NCBI GenBank assembly: GCA_035772405.1
Contig: JAYKKM010000142.1
Location: forward strand, 2,384,501-2,448,500
Origin: Chrysogorgia sp. JL179-B06
Taxonomy: Eukaryota; Cnidaria; Anthozoa; Scleralcyonacea; Chrysogorgiidae
DNA: 64,000 nt
Direction: 5' to 3'
A model generated the notes under the pieces. That model saw nothing but the letters and a program-made list of their open reading frames with translations, was not told the origin of the DNA and searched no databases. The position numbers were made by a program, and so were the translations under genes. Position 1 is the stretch's first letter. The number at the start of each line of letters is the position of its first letter. Shown piece after piece: positions 33,358 to 42,568 of this stretch.

Positions 33358-34598
33358 TTAATACTGGATTGATTGCAGCCCATTGTTCATGAAGTTGACC
33401 AACCCATCACTTATCACAAACACCCTGCACATGACATTTGCAGTCGTCGCTTTCTTAGTGATCTCAAGAAGCACACCGGATTGTGTGTTTACAATGTTCT
33501 TGCCAGTGGCGACATTGCGATTATCTTGAACACTCCTCAAGTCGATGACTAACGCAAAGCCATCTTTATAGAACTTCTGTATGGTCATGAACTGAGCGTG
33601 TTCTTCATCCAACCCAAACAGTCGCTTCGCTTCTGCGTAGAACTTCGACTTTGGAATACCCTGTGAGTACACGCTATTTGGCAAACCTTCGATTGTGACT
33701 CTAACACTCTCGATATTTGGATAAAGAAACTCCTCACTGTCTGTTCGCGCCTTATTCGTGAATAGCAACACAATTGCCTTCATGCTTTTTCTTGGAAGAT
33801 TAATGTTTTCATTCACAATGGTCGTGCCTTTGTCCCATTCGGTGGTTTTCATCAACGTAACGTGTTCGTATGACAAACTACGACCACTTGCGTAACCCGA
33901 CGCTATTTCGTCAGCGAGCTCCTGGTTATCAATCGTCTCATACTCAAGCTCGAGGTTCTCCAGAGTGTATCCGCCCACAGCGCTACCGGATTGTGCCACC
34001 ATGATGTCTGCGGCCTTCGGAAGTGTGATCACATACTGCAAGTTATTGTTCATGCTAAAAGGAGCGTACAACCCATGGTCATTCATGATTTTACCAAGTT
34101 TTATTCGCTGCTTTGTTCCAATCACACCAAACATCAACGCGTCGTTAACTTTAGCAACGTTTCCACTTGTCGCACCACTGTCGTCCTTATAGAAATTAAC
34201 TTTCTCAAGTTCTCACCACCAATACCATAGTCAATCATTTGGTCTCGCGCAGTAACACTTTCCCAAAGGTCGCGATAGACACCAGTGTAATTCTCCCCAT
34301 TGTTGTCATACACAGTTTCCCCAGCTAGTTTCACAACAAGCTTCTCAACCAACAACTTGCTAACATTATTCAAGAACCAGCTTTTGGCGTTCGCATTCTT
34401 GAAGTCGAACACTAGACCCAACGATCCAGGCACCAAACAGCTACTAACCTTGAGCTTCGGTATGTCAATGTAGAGTTCCTCGCCAGGACTGGCCTTGTTA
34501 GGGTTCAACGTGATTACGTGTTGCGTTCTCGCCCCTTTTATGACACCCATGGTCGCTCGTCTAAAACCAGAGCTCAACTCTGCTGACGTGATGTTCAT
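33358..34598 (-). pseudogene. Major capsid protein, Polinton double-jelly-roll type, frameshifted
   Basis: Two minus-strand frames together cover the protein: an N-terminal part from the ATG at 34598 (SCLVPGSLGLVFDFK, SKLLVEKLVVKLAGETVYD, VYRDLWES) and a C-terminal part in a different frame from about 34200 to 33358 (SVYSQGIPKSKFYAEAKRLF, FYKDGFALVIDLRS). A small indel between ~34195 and ~34215 disrupts the reading frame. The N-terminal motifs are of the type seen in capsid proteins of animal Polintons; the double jelly-roll fold is assumed from the family. As assembled this gene cannot give a full-length product. Confidence 0.75.
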
Positions 34599-34650
34599 AT
34601 ACTTTACATATGTTTTATCATCTTCGAAGCTGAGACCCTCGAAGCTGAGA

Positions 34651-36096
34651 CTACCGTTTTAGCTTGTAATAATCATAAGCAAACCACGCAAGTACCACCG
34701 CAAGTACCCACAGATTTTGAGCCAACCATGCGAGACCCTTCGCACCCAACGTCAACGCATTATAAACTAAATTAGCCAGCCCAACAGCCCATGGACCCAT
34801 CTTCGTGATTGCATTCTTAACAGCTTGCGCGAACGACCTCGTAGCCATAGCGCCTCTCATAACAGCGGATCTACCAGCGATAATAATAGTTGTTATAATC
34901 CCAGCCACTGAAATTGATACAGCGCTCAACCCGACTACATTTTCTTTAGCCCATTCCTTAAATTTCTGAAACCTGTCAATGTCGATCTCTTGTCGCTCTC
35001 TAACCTCTTCTATTTCTAGCTGTCCTAAAGTTCTGTATTTAGCTTGCGTAAGTCCAATAACTCTTTCGTGTAGATCAATGTACTCTTCGTTCTCTGCAGT
35101 TGTAAGGTCTTTTCCCTCGAGCTCTACTATTCTTTCATTCGCTTTATCTATCGCTTCTTGAAAATGGTTTGCTTGTATTCGCAACGCGCCATTGGCGTCT
35201 ATTCTTGATTCGCGCACCACACCATCGCTTGGGTTGAGCACACCATTCAGCTCGCGGTTTTCGTCTGGTGATAACCCAGGTATGTCGTCATAGACCACTT
35301 TTGTCTCAACTACTGGGAAGTCATCTGGGATCACTTCTGTTGTGACAACTGTTGTTTCTGTATTCTCAGGGATTTGACTAACTAACTGTTTGAACTGCTC
35401 AATCGCGTTTTTACTACTCGCGTCTTTACTGTAGATCAAGCCTTTTTTCCAAGGTATTAGAATTCGTTTGGGTTTTCCATATTTACCATCTTTGTTTATC
35501 GGTTTGAAAAGAATAGACCCTGAGTCCGTCACATATGATCTGTTGGCTATTTTCCTTGACGCGTCGTCACGACCGAGTCTTTTTTTTTTATACAACTTAT
35601 GTATTTTCTTATCTATTAGCTTGATTCTTTCTACTTCGTTTTTTACTCGATTTTTTTCTAACTCTTTGTTGAATGCATTTAGCTCACCAAGTCTTCTCTC
35701 AAGATTGTCCGACTTTACAAAAGATAGATCGAAACTTGCATCACCAACGTCACCGTACAACTCCTGTTCAACAAACTCTACCGCTGGGACTTCTGTGTTG
35801 GTCCCCCTTATTGTCACCGTTTTACCATCGTCGGTGTCGGTGAACGGTGTCTCTTTTTCTTGAACCCCTCTTCTATCCTGTTCATACTGCAATTTATTCA
35901 CTCTCTCATACAATTTGTCATACTTGATACGCACGATGTCTGGCATGTCGTCGTCATCAGCGTACTCATCGTCAATTAAATGATAATCTAGAGAGAGTTT
36001 TTCGAGTTCGTCGTTTATTTGATCATCGGTGTACCTATCAAGTCTATCGAAGTCCTCCATCTCAATCTCGTCAAAACCTTCCCCACCTTCAGCCAT
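34651..36096 (-). CDS. Large acidic protein with C-terminal membrane segments
   Basis: 481 residues from the ATG at 36096. The N-terminal ~110 residues are strongly acidic (EMEDFDRLDRYTDDQ), followed by a basic Lys-rich middle (KKIHKLYKKKRLGRDD, ~165-185), a helical region with coiled-coil character (~300-370) and two to four hydrophobic helices near the C-terminus (VGLSAVSISVAGIITTIIIA; WLAQNLWVLAVVLAWFAYDY). It lies between capsid and integrase genes. A minor virion or membrane-active entry protein is plausible, but no family is recognised. Confidence 0.7.
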   Translation of the reverse strand: MAEGGEGFDEIEMEDFDRLDRYTDDQINDELEKLSLDYHLIDDEYADDDDMPDIVRIKYDKLYERVNKLQYEQDRRGVQEKETPFTDTDDGKTVTIRGTNTEVPAVEFVEQELYGDVGDASFDLSFVKSDNLERRLGELNAFNKELEKNRVKNEVERIKLIDKKIHKLYKKKRLGRDDASRKIANRSYVTDSGSILFKPINKDGKYGKPKRILIPWKKGLIYSKDASSKNAIEQFKQLVSQIPENTETTVVTTEVIPDDFPVVETKVVYDDIPGLSPDENRELNGVLNPSDGVVRESRIDANGALRIQANHFQEAIDKANERIVELEGKDLTTAENEEYIDLHERVIGLTQAKYRTLGQLEIEEVRERQEIDIDRFQKFKEWAKENVVGLSAVSISVAGIITTIIIAGRSAVMRGAMATRSFAQAVKNAITKMGPWAVGLANLVYNALTLGAKGLAWLAQNLWVLAVVLAWFAYDYYKLKR

Positions 36097-36102
36097 ATTA
36101 CA

Positions 36103-37205
36103 TTAGCTCACATTTTGAATATCGCTTTCTGGTATCCACGAATTATGTTTGCTCTCATAACCTAACCATTTGACTAGCGCCATCTTCTTCCCTCTGACTT
36201 TCTTTCTTTTCAACACCTTTTCTACTCTGTACACATCGTCACCATGTTTCTTATTAACCAGCGATAGTTCCTGTTCATAAAATTTCCCAATAATCTGTTC
36301 ACCGGTGTGGTCCTCAATTTCGTACACATTCGGATCACCGCGAATAACTTTCACCACTTTAAACAGCTCCTCAGTGAAGTTGGCTTCATAACCCTTTGTG
36401 AACACACACTTGTACTTACTAATTCTCACTGATTGACCAACTCTAAACTTTGGCAATGGGTTGTCTGCAAATTGGTGACCAAACAAAGTAGTCCAAACTT
36501 CACCTTCGTTTGACTTATCAACATCCTTTGGCTTCATCATAATACTGCGATTCACACTGCTATTGTAATTGCTCACGAACTGGTCCAAAGCGTCAATCCA
36601 TTTGTACGTTCCATGAGTGTAAAAGTACTTCCACATAATACTCTTCAGACTTCTATTAAAACGCTCAACAACAGCGCCTTTTTATCGCTCTTAGTGCTGA
36701 AATATTCAACACCATGTTCTTTCAGCAAACTTTTAACACCAACGTTATAGAACTCAAGTCCATCGTCAAATTGCGCTAACTTAGGCGTGGCTCCAAACCG
36801 ATCTTTAAAGTTATTCAACAACTCTCCAACAGCCTTAGTCATGTTCTTAGTGTCTTTTCTATAAACTGCAATGCCAAAAGCATATCTACTCAATATTTCA
36901 ATGCCTGTCAATATCCAATAATAACCTCCATTCTGTTTTGAGTACTTACTCATGTCCACTAAGTCCATTTGGAGCTCTTCACCAAGAAACCCAACAAAAG
37001 TCGTGCGGAATTTATGTCTTCTCACAATAGGTTTGTACCTAGTGTAGGTGTCCTGCGCTGTCAACCATTCTTTCACTGTTTTTCTAGTTACTTTCAATCC
37101 GTCTCCCAACGCGCTTTGATACAACCTCTCTGCACCAGTGTACCCTGTCTTGGGATTATAATAGATGTCTCGCAACCCTTGCTCTGTCTCCACACCAAGC
37201 TCCAT
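36103..37205 (-). pseudogene. Polinton integrase with chromodomain, frameshifted
   Basis: The N-terminal frame starts at the ATG at 37205 (a GTG lies slightly upstream) and contains a helical N-domain and the rve core with catalytic Asp in LQMDLVDMSKY (~residue 82) and Asp in AQFDDGLEF. The frame changes near 36,670-36,685, just before the segment expected to hold the catalytic Glu, and the C-terminal frame (36103 to ~36670) carries the SH3-like region and a chromodomain (VYRVEKVLKRK … VKWLGYESKHNSWIPE). Chromodomains direct integration to particular chromatin. The gene follows the penton-like gene by six bases. Confidence 0.85.
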
Positions 37206-37210
37206 ATAAT

Positions 37211-38002
37211 TCACACAATATACAGTTCCAATAGCACTGCACCAACGTCAGCGTCACCATTGTTTGGTTTGACACGAAACGTCATACTTGAGTAAATACC
37301 TTTTTTAATTCTCACCTTGGACTCGACATATGCATAACGTTGTATCCCCCCATCTAGAGACTGCTCGGTGGGCACTGGCAATGTTGTGATCACATCACTA
37401 CGATTCCCATCAGTGCCCACATTGCTCTCCGTCTCAACAGCGTCGCACGAGACTTCTACATACTTTAGACCTCTGTTCATGTCAATCTTGTTTGGACTGT
37501 CGTGCCACTCTGCATTTAACACAATTCCTGCGTCCTTCGCGAAACCGAGCAAAAGCCCAATGTCACCCAGCCTAAGTTCTATTCGGGTGATGGGGCCATA
37601 CCTCATACGCCGAACTCTGACCCTACTTTTACCTGTGGTCACCAGTTTCTCCACCACAAAGTCTACATTAACCTCCCTGAGCGCGTGTCGTAGAGCTCTA
37701 ACCAACGCGTCGAAGTCGTAGTGACCCCCACCCAATCGAGTTGCCGCAGGTCTTGACACTGGTGCTTCTGTACCAGTGTGCAAGAATCGAATATCGTCAC
37801 TACCCGTCACATTATCATAGTTCCAAAACACAGTGGCTGTCTTAACTACAATGTGTGGGTTATCGTGTGTGGCCACTACACTGTAGTCAAAAGTTACAAC
37901 TTTCTCCACACCTTCAATGAGCACCGTCAACTTTTGAGGACTGTCGTCTGCACGTCGCTTTTCAGTGTAACCACCAGAGTCGAACCCATAGTTTAGACTC
38001 AT
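37211..38002 (-). CDS. Penton-like/minor capsid protein, paralogue 1
   Basis: 263 residues from the ATG at 38002, starting MSLNYGFDSGGY. It aligns by eye along its length with the next gene (38028-38690): TATVFWNYDNV versus KATIFWDYVNV, MNRGLKYVEVSCD versus VNKGLKYVQVGCS, and YVESKVRIKKGIYSSM versus NIESKVSINKGVFTQL. Mostly beta-strand-like, in keeping with a jelly-roll minor capsid protein of Polintons; that role is inferred. Its N-terminal peptide MSLNYG(F/Y)(D/E)S is shared with the fibre-like protein at 40219. Confidence 0.6.
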   Translation of the reverse strand: MSLNYGFDSGGYTEKRRADDSPQKLTVLIEGVEKVVTFDYSVVATHDNPHIVVKTATVFWNYDNVTGSDDIRFLHTGTEAPVSRPAATRLGGGHYDFDALVRALRHALREVNVDFVVEKLVTTGKSRVRVRRMRYGPITRIELRLGDIGLLLGFAKDAGIVLNAEWHDSPNKIDMNRGLKYVEVSCDAVETESNVGTDGNRSDVITTLPVPTEQSLDGGIQRYAYVESKVRIKKGIYSSMTFRVKPNNGDADVGAVLLELYIV

Positions 38003-38027
38003 TACTTTAGCATGCGTTTAACGTCAG

Positions 38028-38690
38028 CTACTCAAGCGTCGCATACAAGTCCAACAATATGTCACCAACGTTGACACCACTACCATCTTGGTCAGTCACA
38101 TTAAACACCAGCTGCGTAAAAACGCCTTTGTTTATCGACACCTTCGACTCAATGTTGAAGAAGTGTTGAACGGAGCTCTTCAGTGGTTGGGTGGTGGTCA
38201 ATGGTAGCTCAACGATAACCTCGCTTTTGCTACCATTAACAATGTTCTCAGGTCTGTTCACAATGCTACAACCCACTTGTACATACTTCAGCCCTTTGTT
38301 AACGTTCACAACATTAGGGTTGACCAAACCACTAGTGGTTACCGTTGTGTTATCGTTGAACCCTAACAGCTCTCCAAATTTAAACAGCTCTAATTGTTGG
38401 TCAGTTTTTATCTCACACTTTGAATTGTGTTTGTTGGCTACTAGCTCGATAGCCCCTAATCCCTTCAATTCGTCGGCAATCATTTTAAAAGTGTGGTACC
38501 CAGACTCAAAAACGTGTTTGTTGCTGTTGTAACTTATTTCATCATTCACACCAGTCTCCACGTTAACGTAGTCCCAAAAGATGGTCGCTTTTTTTACTAG
38601 TAAGTGAGGATCTGAGCCAAACGTCAAAAGTGCCTCTGGTAGATCCACAGTTTCCGTTGGACCTCTAATCAATACTACAACCCTGACCAT
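38028..38690 (-). CDS. Penton-like/minor capsid protein, paralogue 2
   Basis: 220 residues; I chose the ATG at 38690 (MVRVVVLIRGP) because the alignment with paralogue 1 begins there and the longer upstream frame overlaps the divergent gene. It lacks the MSLNYG tag of paralogue 1. Tandem duplication followed by divergence. Divergent from the gene at 38735 with a 44-bp spacer containing TATA-like sequence. Confidence 0.6.
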   Translation of the reverse strand: MVRVVVLIRGPTETVDLPEALLTFGSDPHLLVKKATIFWDYVNVETGVNDEISYNSNKHVFESGYHTFKMIADELKGLGAIELVANKHNSKCEIKTDQQLELFKFGELLGFNDNTTVTTSGLVNPNVVNVNKGLKYVQVGCSIVNRPENIVNGSKSEVIVELPLTTTQPLKSSVQHFFNIESKVSINKGVFTQLVFNVTDQDGSGVNVGDILLDLYATLE

Positions 38691-38734
38691 ATATAATGTA
38701 GCATGTGTTATGTGTAACATATGGTATATTATAT
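38691..38734. promoter_or_regulatory. Compact bidirectional promoter of the Polinton
   Basis: Only 44 bp separates the divergent starts; it is made of atataatgta, a gtgttatgtgtaacat imperfect palindrome and atggtatattatat, TATA-like on both strands. Confidence 0.45.
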
Positions 38735-40216
38735 ATGCAGAAAGCCCTTCACGACTACTATGGAAAGTACTACAAACGTGCGATGGTGAACACATCGAAG
38801 GCTACACACGACGCAAAGGCAGACCTCATCAAAAAGTATCCCCACGCTACTTTAAGCAAATTCGAGTTCAATCCAAATATCTCGCAAGATGGTAAAATCA
38901 TGAGTGTCGACATATATTTCAGAAACAACGACATCCTCAGCACAGACATAACCAGCGCAACCTTCAAAAATGATAAAAACATGTGGAGGTGGTTACACAA
39001 TAGTAAGTTCCCAATAATATGGCAAGGCGGTGGAACTATCCAACCACTACCAAAAGGTCGTAAAAACCATTGGGGGCTTTGGGATGGTTATCCAACAGAG
39101 AACGTGTTAAATTATCCAGTGAATAACTTCAAAGTTTTTGTTAACCAAAATAGCTACTTCATGTCAAAGCTGCCAGTCTTGCGAGTCACCACGTCAAAGA
39201 CAAAATCAGAGTGGGATGACAGCGAATCTTACTACCGTGTTGTGTTTGCGACGTATTGTGCGAGTTTCTGTTGTGGGGTGTCACTGCAACATTTATCAGT
39301 GTCACAAGGAGTTCACCCCGTGGTCACAAGTGTGATGAGATTTCATTTGTACTTCACCATTAGAAGACTTCTCAGAAGAATGGAAGGTGGTGAGACCATG
39401 AAATCAATAAGTAGAGAATTCAACGCTTCCGAATTGTACGGTAAGATCTCTAAGATTCCTAGAAAACATTATTACCAGAATAAAGTCCTGAGCGATGGCA
39501 CAACAGGTGAATCCAGAGTGTTCACACTCAACGACGTTCAGAACGATTACAAACGATACGTCGCGCGACTCTCAGACGGTTTTACCAACATTGGACTGCA
39601 ATATCTAAATCAGAGCATAGAAGCCTTTGTGTACTCCACACTTGGTGCGCAAGCGAGAACACGTGTATCAGTCGTTGGTGGTTCTGCAGGAAGTCTAGAA
39701 ACCCAACAAGAATTCCGCAAGTTGTTTTCTGACAGTGTTATCAACTACGACGTATCGACATGGATTCTCAACATGAACAAATCGATTAGAGACACCAACG
39801 TTGTCCAAAATCTTGCAGTGTCACCAAGTACATGGTTAATGCCAAGTAACCTAGTGATTCTCAAGAATAAAATCGCTGGGTACAACAACTTATTAAAGAT
39901 TGCTACAGAGTCCATGAGATTTGGAGTGAACACTAGCTTGAATGCAACAACACCAACAATTACGGCTAAAAAAGTCCACCAAGAAAATGTGGTGACTCAC
40001 TCATTAGTAGTACCAACGACTGTGAAGAAAAAAGCTCACCAAGAAAGTGTGGTGGTACCAACGACTGTGGCTAAAAAAGTTTACCAAGAGAGTGCGGCAC
40101 CACTTCCCATGAGAAAAGCAGTGGCCACAAGTAAGTCAGACACGACAACGCTGGCGATAGTGTTAGGGTTCTCAGCGGTATCTGGCTATCTACTAACCAA
40201 ATACACCTTGAAGTAG
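38735..40216 (+). CDS. Polinton protein with C-terminal membrane anchor
   Basis: 493 residues from the ATG at 38735, preferred to the upstream in-frame ATG at 38705 because the latter lies inside the promoter spacer. It has a basic N-terminus (KYYKRAMVN), a long middle region without recognised motifs, a threefold degenerate repeat near residues 420-465 (KKVHQENVV, KKAHQESVVVPTTV, KKVYQESAA), and a C-terminal hydrophobic helix (TLAIVLGFSAVSGYLLTKY). Two bases separate it from the fibre-like gene, so the two are probably co-expressed. A virion membrane or tail-anchored protein is plausible. Confidence 0.65.
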   Translation: MQKALHDYYGKYYKRAMVNTSKATHDAKADLIKKYPHATLSKFEFNPNISQDGKIMSVDIYFRNNDILSTDITSATFKNDKNMWRWLHNSKFPIIWQGGGTIQPLPKGRKNHWGLWDGYPTENVLNYPVNNFKVFVNQNSYFMSKLPVLRVTTSKTKSEWDDSESYYRVVFATYCASFCCGVSLQHLSVSQGVHPVVTSVMRFHLYFTIRRLLRRMEGGETMKSISREFNASELYGKISKIPRKHYYQNKVLSDGTTGESRVFTLNDVQNDYKRYVARLSDGFTNIGLQYLNQSIEAFVYSTLGAQARTRVSVVGGSAGSLETQQEFRKLFSDSVINYDVSTWILNMNKSIRDTNVVQNLAVSPSTWLMPSNLVILKNKIAGYNNLLKIATESMRFGVNTSLNATTPTITAKKVHQENVVTHSLVVPTTVKKKAHQESVVVPTTVAKKVYQESAAPLPMRKAVATSKSDTTTLAIVLGFSAVSGYLLTKYTLK

Positions 40217-40218
40217 TA

Positions 40219-41169
40219 ATGAGTCTAAACTATGGGTATGAGTCTGACGACCCTCACGATAAAATACTAAAGAGAACGAAAAGACATCTGGACGAAGATC
40301 CCAAATTAAGTGTGACCGGTGGAAGGATGTCTGGACTCATAGACATGCAAGGCTCAGCGATAAAAAACGTAGCAGACCCAGTCGATGACTCAGATGCCGC
40401 GAATAAAAGAACTCTAGAGCAATTACTATCAGGTTTCCTCAAGAATCAGTCCTACAACATTGTGCTTGACTTCAACGTTAGCACACACGCCTTGAAAAAC
40501 GTGGAATTTCACACCAATGGTTCAAACAAAGTGAAAGCCATTGGTGAAACAAGTAAATCAGTGCAAAACAACCCAACCTATGGTCCTATTATTGGCATCA
40601 GCAGTGTAAGCCAAAGTTTTCTATCCCCTGTGTTAACACCACTCCCACTTGAGTCAGGCCTTCATTTTAACTGCCCCAGTATGCAGTGGTGTGATCTCTC
40701 CATTTTTGTCGTAGTGCGGCTACCTACTCGCACCGCTGGATCAAATTGGGAGACAATTATATCAAACGACGACGGCCAGTGGGATAAGTTCATAGGGTAC
40801 AAGACTGGTATGACCAACGGACTCGCGTATGGTGGTAGCGTCCCAGCAATGGAGAGCATATGCACTATTCCAAGTGGCGTTGACATAAGTAAAATGCATA
40901 TGATATCAATACACTGGCAAATGAGCAACTCACATGTCAGAGTCAACAACGTTAAGTCAACCGACTCAGACTTCGTAGCGAATATGGGGAAGATAGGCAC
41001 ACCCTATGGAACAATTTTTGGAATACATCGACCAAGAATACCACTCGCACCTTATGCATACCCATCGTTGATAGAATTCTACGGTGTGAAAATCGTGAGT
41101 GGTTACATGACAAACCGAGACATCATAATCATGGGTGGAGAAATGATGAAGGAATATGGTGTAAAGTAA
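40219..41169 (+). CDS. Fibre-like attachment protein
   Basis: 316 residues. The N-terminus MSLNYGYESDDP repeats the tag of penton-like paralogue 1. Residues ~35-65 (SGLIDMQGSAIKNVADPVDD, then SDAANKRTL) match the short repeat typical of phage and virus tail-fibre shafts (D-M-x-G-x-x-I-x-N-V-x-D-P-x-D … D-A-x-x-K). The C-terminal ~200 residues are beta-rich and end with LIEFYGVKIVSGYMT, which resembles LamG/concanavalin-like lectin domains. A receptor-binding spike is a reasonable inference. Overlaps no neighbour; the next gene starts one base later. Confidence 0.6.
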   Translation: MSLNYGYESDDPHDKILKRTKRHLDEDPKLSVTGGRMSGLIDMQGSAIKNVADPVDDSDAANKRTLEQLLSGFLKNQSYNIVLDFNVSTHALKNVEFHTNGSNKVKAIGETSKSVQNNPTYGPIIGISSVSQSFLSPVLTPLPLESGLHFNCPSMQWCDLSIFVVVRLPTRTAGSNWETIISNDDGQWDKFIGYKTGMTNGLAYGGSVPAMESICTIPSGVDISKMHMISIHWQMSNSHVRVNNVKSTDSDFVANMGKIGTPYGTIFGIHRPRIPLAPYAYPSLIEFYGVKIVSGYMTNRDIIIMGGEMMKEYGVK

Positions 41170-41376
41170 ATGGGAGCATGTATTTCGAGACCTCACGAAA
41201 CATATAAGATAAATAAAACGACTGACCACATGTTCAAAGCTGGTGGATCATTTGGCCGCGGTGACGTAACTCTCGAGCTCCACGCTGAGATTGGTATGAG
41301 GTCTAAAAAGACTTACGGCAAACCTATTATGTTACCAGAGTCAGACACTGTGGGAGTGGTAGGAGACGTGACCTAA
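41170..41376 (+). CDS. Small protein with an N-terminal acylation motif
   Basis: 68 residues beginning MGACISRP, a textbook N-myristoylation context (Met-Gly-x-x-x-Ser) with an adjacent Cys suited to palmitoylation. No transmembrane segment, so membrane attachment would be by lipid. Starts directly after the fibre-like stop codon and precedes a very basic small gene. Role unknown; acylated virion or membrane-associated proteins are common in DNA viruses. Confidence 0.55.
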   Translation: MGACISRPHETYKINKTTDHMFKAGGSFGRGDVTLELHAEIGMRSKKTYGKPIMLPESDTVGVVGDVT

Positions 41377-41382
41377 GTTAAA

Positions 41383-41538
41383 ATGGGTTGGTCTCAGCTT
41401 CGAAGATTTAGAAAGCTGGTTCGTAACGTTAGAAACTTTTTCAGACGACGTAGCAAACCGAAGACTAATAAAACACATCTGATGCGTTGGTACACAACAA
41501 ACCAGATCTATAAAAGGCGTAGCGCCCACGTCGAGTAG
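41383..41538 (+). CDS. Very basic 51-residue protein
   Basis: Frame from the ATG at 41383 to TAG at 41536-41538. It begins MGWSQLRRFRKLVRNVRNFF, followed by RRRSKPKTNKT, with about a quarter Arg/Lys. Size, charge and place in the late block suggest a DNA-condensing core protein, similar in character to the small basic core proteins of adenoviruses; this is inference from composition only. MG at the start also leaves myristoylation possible. A heptad-like RRFRKLVRNVRNFF helix would be amphipathic. Confidence 0.5.
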   Translation: MGWSQLRRFRKLVRNVRNFFRRRSKPKTNKTHLMRWYTTNQIYKRRSAHVE

Positions 41539-41565
41539 CTTTTTCTCGTGGAGGACTATATAGCG

Positions 41566-42333
41566 ATGACTGCCGCGATACTTCGATTATTCGATTTCGA
41601 TGGTCATCAAATCACGACGGTTAATCACAACGGTGACATATGGTTTAAAGCAAAAGAAGTCGCGAGCGCTCTAGGCTATGCTAGACCAAAAGATGCAGTT
41701 AACGACCACGTCGAACCTGATTGTAAAATGAAGATGGAACAGGCCTCGTTTATCAACGAACTTGGGGTCTACTCATTGACGTTCTCGAGTAAAATGGAGC
41801 GTGCGAAACACTTTGGAAGGTGGGTGCACACAGAAGTCTTACCAAGCATTAGAAAGGGTTTAGCTGACGTCGGTCTCAAGCACAATCAGTTTAAAATGAT
41901 CACTGAGTTCGACCTTCATACGAAAGTTGTTGGTTTTCTTAGGAAATATTATCCAGAAGCTATTTTGATAGCTGCTTGTGGTGAAAATCAAGACACTTCG
42001 AGTAAAAGAATAAATTCGTGGAAAAAAGGTTACCAACGTGGAACACCTGACTTGATTATTGCCAATGCAAACCGACAGCACAGCGGACTCGTGATTGAGT
42101 TCAAGAACCCAGGTGGTACAGGTAAGACATCTGAAGAGCAAGACTCTCTGCTGCTCAGATACAAATCCGCTGGTTATCTAACATTATTGTGCGACTCGTA
42201 CGATGACGCTATTACTGCAGTAATAAAATATTTCTTTGACGTTGGGTCTCAGTGTTCCCAGTGTTTTCGTAAATTTAAAAATAAATCAGCGTTGAGTAAC
42301 CACGAGAGACACTATTGTAAAGAGACTTTTTAG
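41566..42333 (+). CDS. BRO-N domain fused to a VRR-NUC-type nuclease and zinc finger
   Basis: 255 residues from the ATG at 41566 (a GTG lies upstream at 41548). Residues ~3-105 form a BRO-N domain (IWFKAKEVASALGYARPKDA … ELGVYSLTFSSKM … FGRWVHTEVLPSIRK), a DNA-binding module of many large DNA viruses. Residues ~112-230 have the VRR-NUC signature: EFDLHTKVV, RGTPDLII, VIEFKNPG, then a following Gln/Ser helix, consistent with a PD-(D/E)xK fold. The C-terminal ~25 residues form a C-x2-C … H-x4-C finger (CSQCFRKF … HERHYC). Replication, repair or Holliday-junction processing is the likely role. Confidence 0.75.
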   Translation: MTAAILRLFDFDGHQITTVNHNGDIWFKAKEVASALGYARPKDAVNDHVEPDCKMKMEQASFINELGVYSLTFSSKMERAKHFGRWVHTEVLPSIRKGLADVGLKHNQFKMITEFDLHTKVVGFLRKYYPEAILIAACGENQDTSSKRINSWKKGYQRGTPDLIIANANRQHSGLVIEFKNPGGTGKTSEEQDSLLLRYKSAGYLTLLCDSYDDAITAVIKYFFDVGSQCSQCFRKFKNKSALSNHERHYCKETF

Positions 42334-42568
42334 ACAGCGAGTAATAAGTCGAATTAGCACTCGTTCTCGTTGTTGAGACGACGCTCGAAGCGACAACTGC
42401 TCTAGCATTTTTTAAAGACGTTTTTAACTCAGTGAAAAATATCTGCGAAACTTTCTCTCTTTATTTCACAAACCTTCTGACCACTGTGTGAAAAAATGTT
42501 TCTATGACATTGGACGCTTCATGTGACCAATGTCTAAATTTAAAAAAGTGGGGTATCCGAGAACACCC
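42334..42568. other. Convergent intergenic region
   Basis: Between two convergent genes; AT-rich, no frame. Probably holds the 3' ends of both transcripts. Confidence 0.4.
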
